Below, piece after piece: positions 24,972-33,401 of a DNA stretch of 64,000 nt. The DNA is from Cytophagaceae bacterium (GTDB taxonomy: Bacteria; Bacteroidota; Bacteroidia; Cytophagales; Cyclobacteriaceae), in NCBI GenBank assembly GCA_006969745.1, contig CP030886.1, forward strand, positions 1,523,234 through 1,587,233, given 5' to 3'. Both the position numbers and the translations under genes were made by a program. The notes beneath the pieces are model-generated. The model was not told the origin of the DNA. It made no database searches and saw only the letters and a program-made list of their open reading frames with translations. Each line of letters opens with the position of its first letter. Position 1 is the first letter of the stretch.

Positions 24972-25684
24972 TAATTTAGGGTACTAAGGAGTTTGATCTT
25001 CTTAATAACTGAGGCTTCAAGCTCAATCGCTTTTGGGAAAAAGATATTGTTTTCGATCTCTGCATGATAAATCATCTCACGATCAAATGCCTGTACTTCA
25101 TGGATCAGTACACGCTCATGAAGGTTCTTTGGCTCAATAGTAGATGCAATTGATCGAATTGCCCCAAATTCATCCTCGTCTTGATGTTCTTCAAATTCAG
25201 CTTGAAGTGAATAGCCTTCAAAATCAATCATTAAGCTAAATGGAGCCTTACATGATCCTTTCTTGATTGCACACAGTAGTTCAATGTATTTGAAGGTGGT
25301 GTCTTCTTCCTCGTAAATGTGCTTGATGAAATCTTCAACAAACTCGGGCAGCAAATTTTTCAACCCTTCTGCTCGATCCCATTTTTTTGCTAAATGCACA
25401 ATGAATGGCAGCTTGTCTTTGATGAAAATATAATGAGCGTGCTTAAGGTATTCGGTCAAAAGCTCAATCGGATAGCTTCGAAGCTCTTGAAAGCTGAAAC
25501 GACTGCATGAATCAAACTCATAAAAGGTTTTTATTACCTGCTGACGTTCCAATCCGCGCTCCGCACAAATCTCTCTCAATTTTCTGTTTGGTGCCTCAAA
25601 AAAGTCAATACCAAGGTAATGCAGCGCACGTGCATACACATAGTTTTCATTTACAACTTCACCGATGGTTTTTTCGAAGACCAT
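24971..25684 (-). CDS. Ric/ScdA-like hemerythrin protein without the usual cysteines
   Basis: About 237 residues from the ATG at 25684 (MVFEKTIGEVV); an ATG seven codons earlier is also possible. The N-terminal part resembles the DUF542/ScdA_N domain, but where family members have CC after GID this one reads YLGIDFFEAPNRKL. The rest fits a di-iron hemerythrin fold: EYLKHAHYIF, KHIYEEED and EMIYHAEIENNIFFPKA supply His and Glu ligands. Ric proteins repair iron-sulphur clusters after nitrosative or oxidative stress. Without the cysteine pair the function may differ. It is the first gene of the ruvX-def operon. Confidence 0.75.
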   Translation of the reverse strand: MVFEKTIGEVVNENYVYARALHYLGIDFFEAPNRKLREICAERGLERQQVIKTFYEFDSCSRFSFQELRSYPIELLTEYLKHAHYIFIKDKLPFIVHLAKKWDRAEGLKNLLPEFVEDFIKHIYEEEDTTFKYIELLCAIKKGSCKAPFSLMIDFEGYSLQAEFEEHQDEDEFGAIRSIASTIEPKNLHERVLIHEVQAFDREMIYHAEIENNIFFPKAIELEASVIKKIKLLSTLN

Positions 25685-25736
25685 ACACAAAAATAACTCC
25701 TTCATCGACGCAAGTCAACAGTTTGAGCTACAATGC

Positions 25737-25766
25737 GTTGATTCCTTGAAATAACCTTTATTTTTG
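25737..25766 (+). promoter_or_regulatory. Promoter of ctpA
   Basis: GTTG at 25737-25740 and TATTTTTG at 25759-25766 are separated by 18 bp, close to the Bacteroidota consensus. The -7 box ends 18 bp before the ctpA ATG at 25785. Confidence 0.55.
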
Positions 25767-25784
25767 AACCCTTATCGTTGACTT

Positions 25785-27416
25785 ATGAGCGCACACAAGA
25801 ATTCTAATCGGGCAGTAAGATTGCCTTTATATATAGCTCTCACACTTTGTATTGGTGTTTTTATTGGAGCAAATATGGTAGGATCATCTACCACATCCGG
25901 TACCGATCTGATGGATAGCATGAATAAATTCAGGCAAGTGTTAACACACATTGAAAATGACTATGTGGATGAGGTTGACAGTGATGAGCTTGTAGAAAGT
26001 GCGATTACCAACATGCTAGAGGATCTGGATCCTCATACCTCCTATATTCCTGCAAAGGATCTCAAACTCATTCAATCTAGGCTTCAAGGCAACTATGAAG
26101 GTATTGGAGTAGAATTCAATATTTTCAAAGACACAATTCATGTAGTAAGTCCTCTGAGTGGTGGGCCATCTCAAAAACTGGGCATACGTGCCGGCGATAA
26201 AATAATAAAAGTGGATGGCGAAAATGTGGCCGGTATTGGCATGACCAATCAAAAAGTAGTAGAAATGCTGAGAGGGCCTGGCGGATCTGAAGTCACCGTT
26301 AGTATTAAGCGCGATGGAGAAAATGAACTTATCGATTTCATTATTGAAAGAGATGTTATCCCGCAATACTCAGTAGATGTTTCCTATATGGTGAATGATG
26401 AAATTGGCTATTTAAAGATTGCAAGATTTGCCAACTCTACTTATCTGGAGTTCAAAGAAGCATTGCTCAAGCTTCAGGATAAAGGCATGAAGAAATTGGT
26501 CATAGATTTGACTGGAAATCCGGGCGGCTACCTAAACCGCGCTGTTGAAATTGCCGATGAAGTTTTAGGTGGGAGGCAAATGATTGTCTACACGGATGGA
26601 AAAGAAAAAAGGTACATAGAGGAACATTATTCGGGAGAAAAAGGGGATTTCGAGACAGGGTCTTTAGTGATAATGGTTGATGAAGGATCTGCCTCCGCGT
26701 CAGAGATTGTAGCAGGCGCAGTTCAAGACCATGACCGTGGTTTGATTGTAGGAAGAAGATCGTTTGGCAAAGGGCTCGTCCAGCTTCCGATTGATCTAAA
26801 TGATGGTTCAGAATTAAGGTTGACAATTTCTAGATATTATACCCCTAGCGGGCGAAGCATACAAAAGACATACTCAGGTGGCAACCTGGACGATTACTAT
26901 AGAGAAGCATATGAGCGCTATGAAAATGGTGAGCTCTACACCTCTGATAGCATCAAATTCAATGATTCCCTGGCATTTAAGACAGACAAAGGAAGAATAG
27001 TTTATGGAGGTGGTGGAATTACACCTGATTTCTTCGTGCCATTGGATACAACTCAAAACACACGATATCTTAATCGCCTGTTTAGCACAAACTCACTGCA
27101 AGAATATACGGTAAAGTATGCTCAAGAAAATAGCGAATCACTAAGCACCATGGAGTTTGATCGATTCAAGACTTATTTTGAAGTAACTGATCAAATGCTA
27201 GAAGAGCTGGTGAAAATTGCCGAAGGCAATAAGTTGAAGTTTAATGAGAAAGAATTTAACCGATCAAAAGACTTGATCAAGCTTTTAACCAAGGCATATA
27301 TTGCACGCGGAATTTGGGACAATGAAGGATTCTATCCTATTTTCAACCAGCAGGACGAAATTTTCCAAAAAGCAATCCAATTAATGGATGAAGCAGATAA
27401 ACTAGCTAAGAGGTAA
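25785..27416 (+). CDS. ctpA: C-terminal processing peptidase (S41 family)
   Basis: 543 residues. An N-terminal membrane helix (about 15-33) anchors it outside the inner membrane. A PDZ domain (about 95-175, LGIRAGDKIIKVDGENVAG) precedes the protease domain. The catalytic serine lies in GSASASEIVAGAVQ (302-306) and the lysine is K329 in FGKGLVQ. A C-terminal helical region of about 150 residues follows. It degrades proteins from their C-termini in the periplasm. The homogentisate dioxygenase gene starts one base after its stop. Confidence 0.95.
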   Translation: MSAHKNSNRAVRLPLYIALTLCIGVFIGANMVGSSTTSGTDLMDSMNKFRQVLTHIENDYVDEVDSDELVESAITNMLEDLDPHTSYIPAKDLKLIQSRLQGNYEGIGVEFNIFKDTIHVVSPLSGGPSQKLGIRAGDKIIKVDGENVAGIGMTNQKVVEMLRGPGGSEVTVSIKRDGENELIDFIIERDVIPQYSVDVSYMVNDEIGYLKIARFANSTYLEFKEALLKLQDKGMKKLVIDLTGNPGGYLNRAVEIADEVLGGRQMIVYTDGKEKRYIEEHYSGEKGDFETGSLVIMVDEGSASASEIVAGAVQDHDRGLIVGRRSFGKGLVQLPIDLNDGSELRLTISRYYTPSGRSIQKTYSGGNLDDYYREAYERYENGELYTSDSIKFNDSLAFKTDKGRIVYGGGGITPDFFVPLDTTQNTRYLNRLFSTNSLQEYTVKYAQENSESLSTMEFDRFKTYFEVTDQMLEELVKIAEGNKLKFNEKEFNRSKDLIKLLTKAYIARGIWDNEGFYPIFNQQDEIFQKAIQLMDEADKLAKR

Positions 27417-27417
27417 T

Positions 27418-28575
27418 ATGACATACTATCATCGACTAGGCGAGATACCACCCAAGAGACATACCCAGTTTAGACAACCTGATGGAAGCCTCTATGCAGA
27501 GGAGCTGGTTTCCTCAAGAGGGTTTTCCGGTATTTACTCAAACCTTTATCATATTCACCCACCTACGAGGGTGGAAAAAGTAGGCGACTCGAGAGTGTGG
27601 AAAGAAGAGATTGCCAGGGACTACACATTGAAACAAACGCATCTAAACACCTCCAAAGTAGAAACCACCGGAGATGATTTTTTAGAAGCCAGAAAAATCC
27701 TCTTTAAAAATAAAGATGTAAGCATGGCTATATGCCATCCGACATCCAGAAAGATGGACTACTATTATAAAAATGGTCAGGCCGATGAGGTAATTTTTAT
27801 TCACGATGGTAGCGGATATTTGTATTCGCAGTTTGGCAAATTGAGAATTAAGCAAGGAGATTATGTAGTAATTCCTCGCACTACCATATACCGCTTAGAG
27901 TGGGATGAAGGTCCACTTAAACTTTTAATAATAGAATCTACCAACCCTGTAGAGACGGTAAAGCGATATCGAAATGAGCTAGGTCAGTTGTTGGAACATT
28001 CGCCTTATTGCGAGCGGGATATTCGCCCACCTTCTGAATTGGTCACAGAAAAAGAAAAAGGAGAATACCTTGTGAAAATCAAGCATGACGACATGCTTCA
28101 TGATTATTATTACGAGCATTCACCGTTTGATTTAGTTGGTTGGGATGGATACTTATTTCCCTATGCGCTATCAATACATGATTTTGAACCAATAACAGGT
28201 AGAATTCATCAGCCGCCTCCGGTTCATCAAACGTTCCAGGCCTATGGCTATGTGATCTGCTCCTTTGTGCCGCGGCTATTCGACTATCACCCACAAGCCA
28301 TTCCTGCGCCATACAATCATTCCAATATTGACTCTGACGAAATCCTGTACTATGTAGAAGGAAATTTCATGAGTAGAAAGGGAATCGATAGAGGTTCTTT
28401 CACGTTGCATCCGGGAGGACTACCGCACGGACCTCATCCGGGGACGGTAGAAGCAAGCATTGGCGCGAAAGAAACCGAAGAACTTGCAGTGATGCTTGAT
28501 ACATTTGGGCCGATATATGTCACTGAGACAGGCTTACAATATGTAGATGGTAATTACCCGATGAGCTGGAAATAG
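27418..28575 (+). CDS. hmgA: Homogentisate 1,2-dioxygenase
   Basis: 385 residues of the HGD family, shorter than the animal and proteobacterial forms as usual in Bacteroidota. It opens MTYYHRLGEIPPKRHTQFR; the iron site is in YNHSNIDSDEILYYVEG (H301 with D307/E308) and LHPGGLPHGPHPG. It opens the ring of homogentisate in tyrosine and phenylalanine breakdown. It follows ctpA with one base between, although the functions are unrelated. No other homogentisate pathway gene is in the window. Confidence 0.92.
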   Translation: MTYYHRLGEIPPKRHTQFRQPDGSLYAEELVSSRGFSGIYSNLYHIHPPTRVEKVGDSRVWKEEIARDYTLKQTHLNTSKVETTGDDFLEARKILFKNKDVSMAICHPTSRKMDYYYKNGQADEVIFIHDGSGYLYSQFGKLRIKQGDYVVIPRTTIYRLEWDEGPLKLLIIESTNPVETVKRYRNELGQLLEHSPYCERDIRPPSELVTEKEKGEYLVKIKHDDMLHDYYYEHSPFDLVGWDGYLFPYALSIHDFEPITGRIHQPPPVHQTFQAYGYVICSFVPRLFDYHPQAIPAPYNHSNIDSDEILYYVEGNFMSRKGIDRGSFTLHPGGLPHGPHPGTVEASIGAKETEELAVMLDTFGPIYVTETGLQYVDGNYPMSWK

Positions 28576-28599
28576 TTTTCATTTACCTGTAACCTCTTC

Positions 28600-28636
28600 A
28601 ACTATCCGCAGTACTTCTTGTACAGTTCGGATAGTT
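28600..28636. repeat. Intergenic hairpin between hmgA and the small ORF
   Basis: AACTATCCG (28600-28608) and CGGATAGTT (28628-28636) form a perfect 9 bp stem, with GTAC pairs inside the 19-base loop. No T-run follows, so it is not a normal terminator. It could be an operator or RNA element. Confidence 0.5.
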
Positions 28637-28794
28637 AAATGTGCCTTATAACATTAATTAACGGCATTTAACATCTGAATTCGTAAAATTTAAGGAATTG
28701 TGCAACTTTTTATTGGTCTTGCACATCCTTATTACAAGGTTAGGTTTTCAAAACAAGAAGTTTTAAGACGCTCATTTAGAAACAAGGACTAAAA

Positions 28795-29040
28795 ATGAAA
28801 CCCAAGCTCAATAATCTCATAACGCTGCTGCTGATTCTCGGCACTTTTGCTTTCATGATGGAAGCACAGGAAAGAGTCTCATCATTCGCACAAAAAGAGC
28901 TTTCTGAATGGGCGTCTTTACTTCCTGTGAATTCCACAAATCAAACCCAAGACTCCCTAGAGCAGTATTCGCACAACACCTCCTTGCTCTATAGTTTCCT
29001 TTCTGAGGACTCAAAAAAAGTTAATTCTGTAAACAATTAG
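28795..29040 (+). CDS. Small secreted protein of unknown function
   Basis: 81 residues. A hydrophobic N-terminal segment (NLITLLLILGTFAFMMEAQ) is a likely signal peptide; the remaining 55 residues are rich in S, N, Q and E with no recognised domain. The 219 bp before it carry a hairpin, and a terminator follows at 29077, so it seems to be its own transcription unit. The coding case rests on the signal peptide and the clean boundaries; it could be spurious. Confidence 0.5.
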   Translation: MKPKLNNLITLLLILGTFAFMMEAQERVSSFAQKELSEWASLLPVNSTNQTQDSLEQYSHNTSLLYSFLSEDSKKVNSVNN

Positions 29041-29076
29041 GGAAGCAAAAATTCATACTGTTTTTATAAAAGTGTG

Positions 29077-29102
29077 CCGATTTTCTAAATCGGTTTATTT
29101 TT
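29077..29102 (+). terminator. Intrinsic terminator after the small secreted ORF
   Basis: CCGATTT (29077-29083) pairs with AAATCGG (29087-29093) around a TCT loop, followed by TTTATTTTT. The trailing bases overlap the -7 box of the next gene. Confidence 0.7.
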
Positions 29103-29103
29103 G
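29096..29103 (+). promoter_or_regulatory. Candidate -7 box of the zinc-ribbon membrane protein gene
   Basis: TATTTTTG fits TAnnTTTG and ends 17 bp before the ATG at 29121. No -33 match, because the upstream bases are in the terminator stem. Confidence 0.4.
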
Positions 29104-29120
29104 TTAAAACTTGTCACCCT

Positions 29121-30041
29121 ATGAATAATGATTTATATCTCGATTTTCTTGCCAAGTGGCAGCAAATCGTTTACATCCTCGTCTTTATCACTCTCGGCAT
29201 TGGCGTACTCAATTACATCTTCTACAAGGTCACTTTTATGTCTAAAGGTACGTTCAAGGAGAAATTTGATCTTGCCAGCGAAAAAGAATCAAAAAAGCTA
29301 CTGTCAGGCCACATTTTCGTGGCTATTGCTCTATTCCTATTTTGTAATACATTGGAATACGAGACGATGCAGCTGGATCCTTTGTGGTTCTTTATCCGAC
29401 TGTTTGTTTCTCTATGTATTGGCGTGCTCTATGGATACATAGCTCAGCTTATTATCAAATTCTACTATCCCGGTGTGCTTGAGAAAAAACTGAAGAAACT
29501 CAGATATACACCCAGGATTAATCCTGAAAATGGAAACAAAATGAAGCTTCTGAGTGAAGACGAAGAAGATGCATATTTGGATGAAGGTATGCAGGCTGAA
29601 GAGAATGTATTCTCAGTAGATTATGATGTTTGGATTGATGAAGCCACCGGTTTCACCAAGATTGAAAAATATAAAGGTCACCTTAGCGCGCTTGAGTGCG
29701 ATCGTTGTGGATTCCAAACTTTGAGACTTCAGAAAGAAGAAATCATTAAAGAAGCATCAGAGACAGAAGACGGTGAGCTGCTTAAAGAATTTAAATGCTC
29801 ATACTGTAATCGTATCAAACGTAAGAATGTAATTCTTACACATAAAATAAAAGAAAGCTCTACGACTGGTAAGTTGATCGAGAATCCGCTTGAACATCAA
29901 GACAATAGAATTTCTGTTATCAAAGTTGAAATTCATGGAACAAATGGTGTGGTCAAAGAATACGACTTCCAAAACCTTGATCAGGCAAAAAATTTCTTAA
30001 ATGAATTTGATTTTGACAAATTACGGGAAGAGTCGTACTAA
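29121..30041 (+). CDS. Membrane protein with cytosolic zinc ribbon, unknown function
   Basis: 306 residues. Three hydrophobic segments (about 14-36, 58-78, 87-112) precede a soluble region. In it, CDRC near residue 195 and CSYC near 232 form a C-x2-C...C-x2-C zinc ribbon. A preceding VDYDVWIDEATGFTKIEKY strand pattern recurs in Bacteroidota proteins of this kind. A fragment of a larger complex is possible, but I do not recognise a named family. It stands alone, 9 bp before the DASS transporter. Confidence 0.7.
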   Translation: MNNDLYLDFLAKWQQIVYILVFITLGIGVLNYIFYKVTFMSKGTFKEKFDLASEKESKKLLSGHIFVAIALFLFCNTLEYETMQLDPLWFFIRLFVSLCIGVLYGYIAQLIIKFYYPGVLEKKLKKLRYTPRINPENGNKMKLLSEDEEDAYLDEGMQAEENVFSVDYDVWIDEATGFTKIEKYKGHLSALECDRCGFQTLRLQKEEIIKEASETEDGELLKEFKCSYCNRIKRKNVILTHKIKESSTTGKLIENPLEHQDNRISVIKVEIHGTNGVVKEYDFQNLDQAKNFLNEFDFDKLREESY

Positions 30042-30050
30042 CCTTCCTTT

Positions 30051-31472
30051 ATGATTAGAAAAAAAATTGGGCTCGTAATCGGGCCCATTTTGTTTTGTCT
30101 TGTTTTTTTCGGTGAGCCATTTGAAGGGTTAAACACCGAGGCTAATGCTGTTCTTGCCTGTACCTTTTGGATAGCTACATGGTGGTTATCTGAGGCTTTA
30201 CCCATTGCTGCTACAGCGCTCCTACCAATCGCAATATTGCCACTTTCTGGTGGAGCACCTATCGAGCAAACTACAGCTGCATACGGAGACAAAATGCTCT
30301 TCTTGTTCGTGGGCGGTTTCATTATCGCCATTGCGATGCAACGCTGGAACCTCCACCGCAGAATTGCATTGGAAATTATTGCAAAAGTTGGTACCAACGC
30401 CAGATTCATCGTTCTAGGCTTCATGCTTGCCACCGGACTCCTATCCATGTGGATATCCAATACTGCAACCACCCTGATGATGGTGACCATAGGCACAGCA
30501 TTAATAGCTGAAATGAAAGAGCTGACAGGAGAAACCGGTAAGATGTTCTTTAAAGCACTTCTTCTGGGAATAGCATTCTCCGCATCTATTGGTGGAGTAG
30601 CCACTTTGGTTGGTACACCCACGAATCCAATTTTTGTCTCTATAGCCACCAAACTCTATAATCATGAATTCAGCTTCGCTACGTGGATGGCTTTTGCTTT
30701 GCCGTTTTCATTGATAATGCTCGCGATTTGCTGGACCGTACTCACACGGTTGGTTTTCCCACTGCATAAAATTTCAATGCCAATTGGAAGGGAAATGATT
30801 TTGAAAGAGAAAAAGGTGTTGGGTAAAATGAGTCAGGAAGAGACTGCCGTCGCTATCGTTTTCTTACTGACTGCTTTTCTGTGGATCACCCGATCATTTT
30901 TATTGAATAAGTTCATCCCAGGCATCAATGATACAGTAATCGCCATTGGTGCTGCTCTCACCATGTTCATAATCCCTTCAAAAGAAAAAAATGGAAGCCC
31001 ATTGCTTACATGGGAAGAAGCAGAAAGATTACCCTGGGGAGTCATTATACTTTTTGGAGGTGGACTTTCACTTGCCGCGGCTTTCCAAAGTTCAAATCTG
31101 GCTCAATGGCTCGGATTGCAGCTCACAGGGCTTTCTGAACTGCCACTGTTTTTGATCATTCTTACTATTGCTCTATTCGTCAATTTTCTTACAGAAGTGA
31201 CCTCCAACGTTGCTACGGCCTCAATTATGCTTCCTGTCCTCGCCTCACTTGCGGAGGCTATCGGTGTGCATCCATTTTTATTGATGATCCCGGCTACCAT
31301 GGCTGCTTCGTGTGCGTTTATGTTGCCTATTGCTACAGGTCCGAATGCGATTGTATTTAGTTCCGGAGAACTAAAAATGAATGACATGGTGCGTGCAGGA
31401 GTCTGGCTCAACCTAGCGTCAAGTCTTCTTATTAGCTTATTGGTTTATTTAGTCTTACCAGCGTTTTTATGA
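30051..31472 (+). CDS. DASS-family sodium/dicarboxylate symporter (SLC13)
   Basis: 473 residues, about 11-12 membrane segments. The two sodium-binding SNT motifs are MWISNTATTLM near residue 142 and TEVTSNVATAS near 382, each in a hairpin as in VcINDY; LVGTPTNPI and ATGPNAIVF complete the site. The family imports succinate, malate, fumarate or citrate with sodium. The substrate cannot be fixed from sequence. Its end overlaps the convergent EamA gene by 28 bp. Confidence 0.92.
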   Translation: MIRKKIGLVIGPILFCLVFFGEPFEGLNTEANAVLACTFWIATWWLSEALPIAATALLPIAILPLSGGAPIEQTTAAYGDKMLFLFVGGFIIAIAMQRWNLHRRIALEIIAKVGTNARFIVLGFMLATGLLSMWISNTATTLMMVTIGTALIAEMKELTGETGKMFFKALLLGIAFSASIGGVATLVGTPTNPIFVSIATKLYNHEFSFATWMAFALPFSLIMLAICWTVLTRLVFPLHKISMPIGREMILKEKKVLGKMSQEETAVAIVFLLTAFLWITRSFLLNKFIPGINDTVIAIGAALTMFIIPSKEKNGSPLLTWEEAERLPWGVIILFGGGLSLAAAFQSSNLAQWLGLQLTGLSELPLFLIILTIALFVNFLTEVTSNVATASIMLPVLASLAEAIGVHPFLLMIPATMAASCAFMLPIATGPNAIVFSSGELKMNDMVRAGVWLNLASSLLISLLVYLVLPAFL

Positions 31473-32350
31473 TTCTTGTTTGAATTGGCTATGTAAACGC
31501 CAATACCCACGGCTACCATTCCTATATAGTGTAGTAAATAGAGTTTCTCGCCATCTATCACGCCCCACATCACAGCAAATACTGGTATAATGTAGGTAAC
31601 GGACGAGGCAAACAAAGCATCTTTCATTTGCAATACCTTGTTGAAAATAATCAGGGCAATAGCCGTACCCAAGACGCCGAGCAGACAAATGTAAAATGTG
31701 GCTATGCCAGTCCCTTCAACTGTCATCAATTTTGACCAGAAATCAGTAAAACCAAACAAATAGATGATTGATAGCGGACCCACCAGAAGCAGCGAAACAC
31801 TGGTTACCGTCACCGCGTGAACATCATTGAGTTTTTGCTTAATCAAATTTAAATTGGATGCATAGCAAATGGTTGCTAGCACGACCAGTAAAGCATAAGC
31901 GTTTATCCCACCAAAAGAACTCCCTTTGCCGGCAGTGATTAAAATCGCCGTGCCGAAAAAGCCTATAATAACACCCAGATATACTCCTTTTGCCTGCTTT
32001 TGTCCAAAAATAAAAAGTGCGATGAGGATAGTAAATATGGGAACAAGACCATTTAATACCCCGGTAATTGCGCTCTCGAGTCTGGTCTGGGCTATGGCAA
32101 AAAGAAATGCTGGCACCAAACTACCCAACAGTCCAACTGAAGTGTAATAGTGAAGTTTTTTCTTATCTACGTATCGAAATCTTTTTAGAGCCGATGGCAG
32201 TAGAAATAGCGACGCTGCGGCAATTCTTAGCGATCCTACTTCATCAGGTTCTAACCCGATTAATCCTTTTTTTATAAGGATGAATGAGCTGCCCCAGATA
32301 AACGCCAGAATAAGGAGTAATCCCCAGGCAAGAAGAGGAGATTTTTGCAT
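31445..32350 (-). CDS. EamA/DMT-family transporter
   Basis: 301 residues with ten predicted membrane segments in two repeats. The first repeat starts LLLILAFIWGSSFILIKKGL, the EamA signature, and the second covers residues 150-285. Family members export amino acids, nucleosides or other metabolites; the substrate is unknown. A basic tail (NKNHKNAGKTK) ends the protein. It is 26 bp before the dusB stop codon, on the same strand and downstream of dusB. Confidence 0.9.
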   Translation of the reverse strand: MQKSPLLAWGLLLILAFIWGSSFILIKKGLIGLEPDEVGSLRIAAASLFLLPSALKRFRYVDKKKLHYYTSVGLLGSLVPAFLFAIAQTRLESAITGVLNGLVPIFTILIALFIFGQKQAKGVYLGVIIGFFGTAILITAGKGSSFGGINAYALLVVLATICYASNLNLIKQKLNDVHAVTVTSVSLLLVGPLSIIYLFGFTDFWSKLMTVEGTGIATFYICLLGVLGTAIALIIFNKVLQMKDALFASSVTYIIPVFAVMWGVIDGEKLYLLHYIGMVAVGIGVYIANSNKNHKNAGKTK

Positions 32351-32376
32351 GAGCGTAATTTACGTTGAGAGTGATA

Positions 32377-33366
32377 TTAAACCACAGCTTCTGCAAAAAG
32401 TTCAGGGATACTTAAGAGTGTTTCTTTAACTTCCTGTGGAGACTCGGATTCAACCAGCGTGGTACGAACTGGTTTAAAGTTTGGAATACCTCTGAAATAG
32501 TTGGTATAATGACGTCTCATTTCGAAAAGTCCTTGACGATCTCCTTTCCATTCGAGGGAAAAATCAAGATGTTGCACGGCAACCTTGACTCTTTCTTCCA
32601 GGCTCGGCAATGCTAATTTCTCTCCCGTGTTCATGAAATGCTTGATTTCATTAAATATCCATGGATACCCGATTGCAGCTCTACCTATCATGATGCCGTC
32701 AACACCGTACTTATTTTTATACTCAAGGGCCTTCTCTGGTGAATCAATGTCGCCGTTTCCAAAAATTGGAATATGAATGCCCGGATCGTTTTTTACTTCT
32801 GCTATAGGCTCCCAATTTGCTTCCCCTTTGTACATCTGCTTACGTGTACGCCCATGAATGCTCAAAGCTTTGATGCCTACATCTTGCAAGCGATGAGCTA
32901 CTTCCTGAATCTTAATTGTTGATTCATCCCAACCTAGTCTGGTTTTCACCGTCACGGGCTTATTCACTCGTTTTACAATTTCAGCAGTCATCTCCTGCAT
33001 TTTAGGTAAATCGAGCAAGATTCCGGCACCAGCGCCTTTACAGGCTACTTTCTTTACAGGACAGCCATAGTTGATATCTATAATTTCTGGATTTGCTTCT
33101 TCAGCTATTGAGGCTGCTTCCCGCATAGACTCAATTTTATCTCCAAAGATTTGAATGCCTATAGGACGCTCGTAATCATAGATGTCTAGCTTTTGAACAC
33201 TTTTTTCTGCATGCCTGATCAAGCCTTCAGAAGAAATGAATTCTGTATACATTAGATCAGCGCCATTTTGCTTGCATACAGCCCTGAATGGCGGATCACT
33301 AACATCCTCCATTGGAGCCAACAACAACGGAAACTCGCCTATTTCTATATCACTGATTTTAACCAT
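32377..33366 (-). CDS. dusB: tRNA-dihydrouridine synthase
   Basis: 329 residues, TIM barrel. APMEDVSDPPFR (FMN binding), DINYGCPVKKVACKGAGAG with the catalytic cysteine, and TVKTRLGWDE and GRAAIGYPWIF match DusB. It reduces uridine to dihydrouridine in the tRNA D loop, using FMN and NADPH. The ATG at 33366 lies close to the divergent CPBP gene; the two share a short region with facing promoters. DusB and the EamA gene read in the same direction. Confidence 0.94.
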   Translation of the reverse strand: MVKISDIEIGEFPLLLAPMEDVSDPPFRAVCKQNGADLMYTEFISSEGLIRHAEKSVQKLDIYDYERPIGIQIFGDKIESMREAASIAEEANPEIIDINYGCPVKKVACKGAGAGILLDLPKMQEMTAEIVKRVNKPVTVKTRLGWDESTIKIQEVAHRLQDVGIKALSIHGRTRKQMYKGEANWEPIAEVKNDPGIHIPIFGNGDIDSPEKALEYKNKYGVDGIMIGRAAIGYPWIFNEIKHFMNTGEKLALPSLEERVKVAVQHLDFSLEWKGDRQGLFEMRRHYTNYFRGIPNFKPVRTTLVESESPQEVKETLLSIPELFAEAVV

Positions 33367-33376
33367 CCCGAACGGT

Positions 33377-33384
33377 TATATTTG
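33377..33384 (+). promoter_or_regulatory. -7 box for the CPBP-cdsA operon
   Basis: TATATTTG fits TAnnTTTG, 17 bp before the ATG at 33402. The divergent dusB box lies only 4 bp further on. Confidence 0.45.
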
Positions 33385-33388
33385 CCCG

Positions 33389-33396
33389 CAAAGTTA
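33389..33396 (-). promoter_or_regulatory. -7 box for dusB, facing the CPBP promoter
   Basis: Read on the minus strand, TAACTTTG fits TAnnTTTG and ends 22 bp before the dusB start. Transcription would start inside the opposite promoter, so the two should exclude each other. Confidence 0.45.
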
Positions 33397-33401
33397 GTTA
33401 T

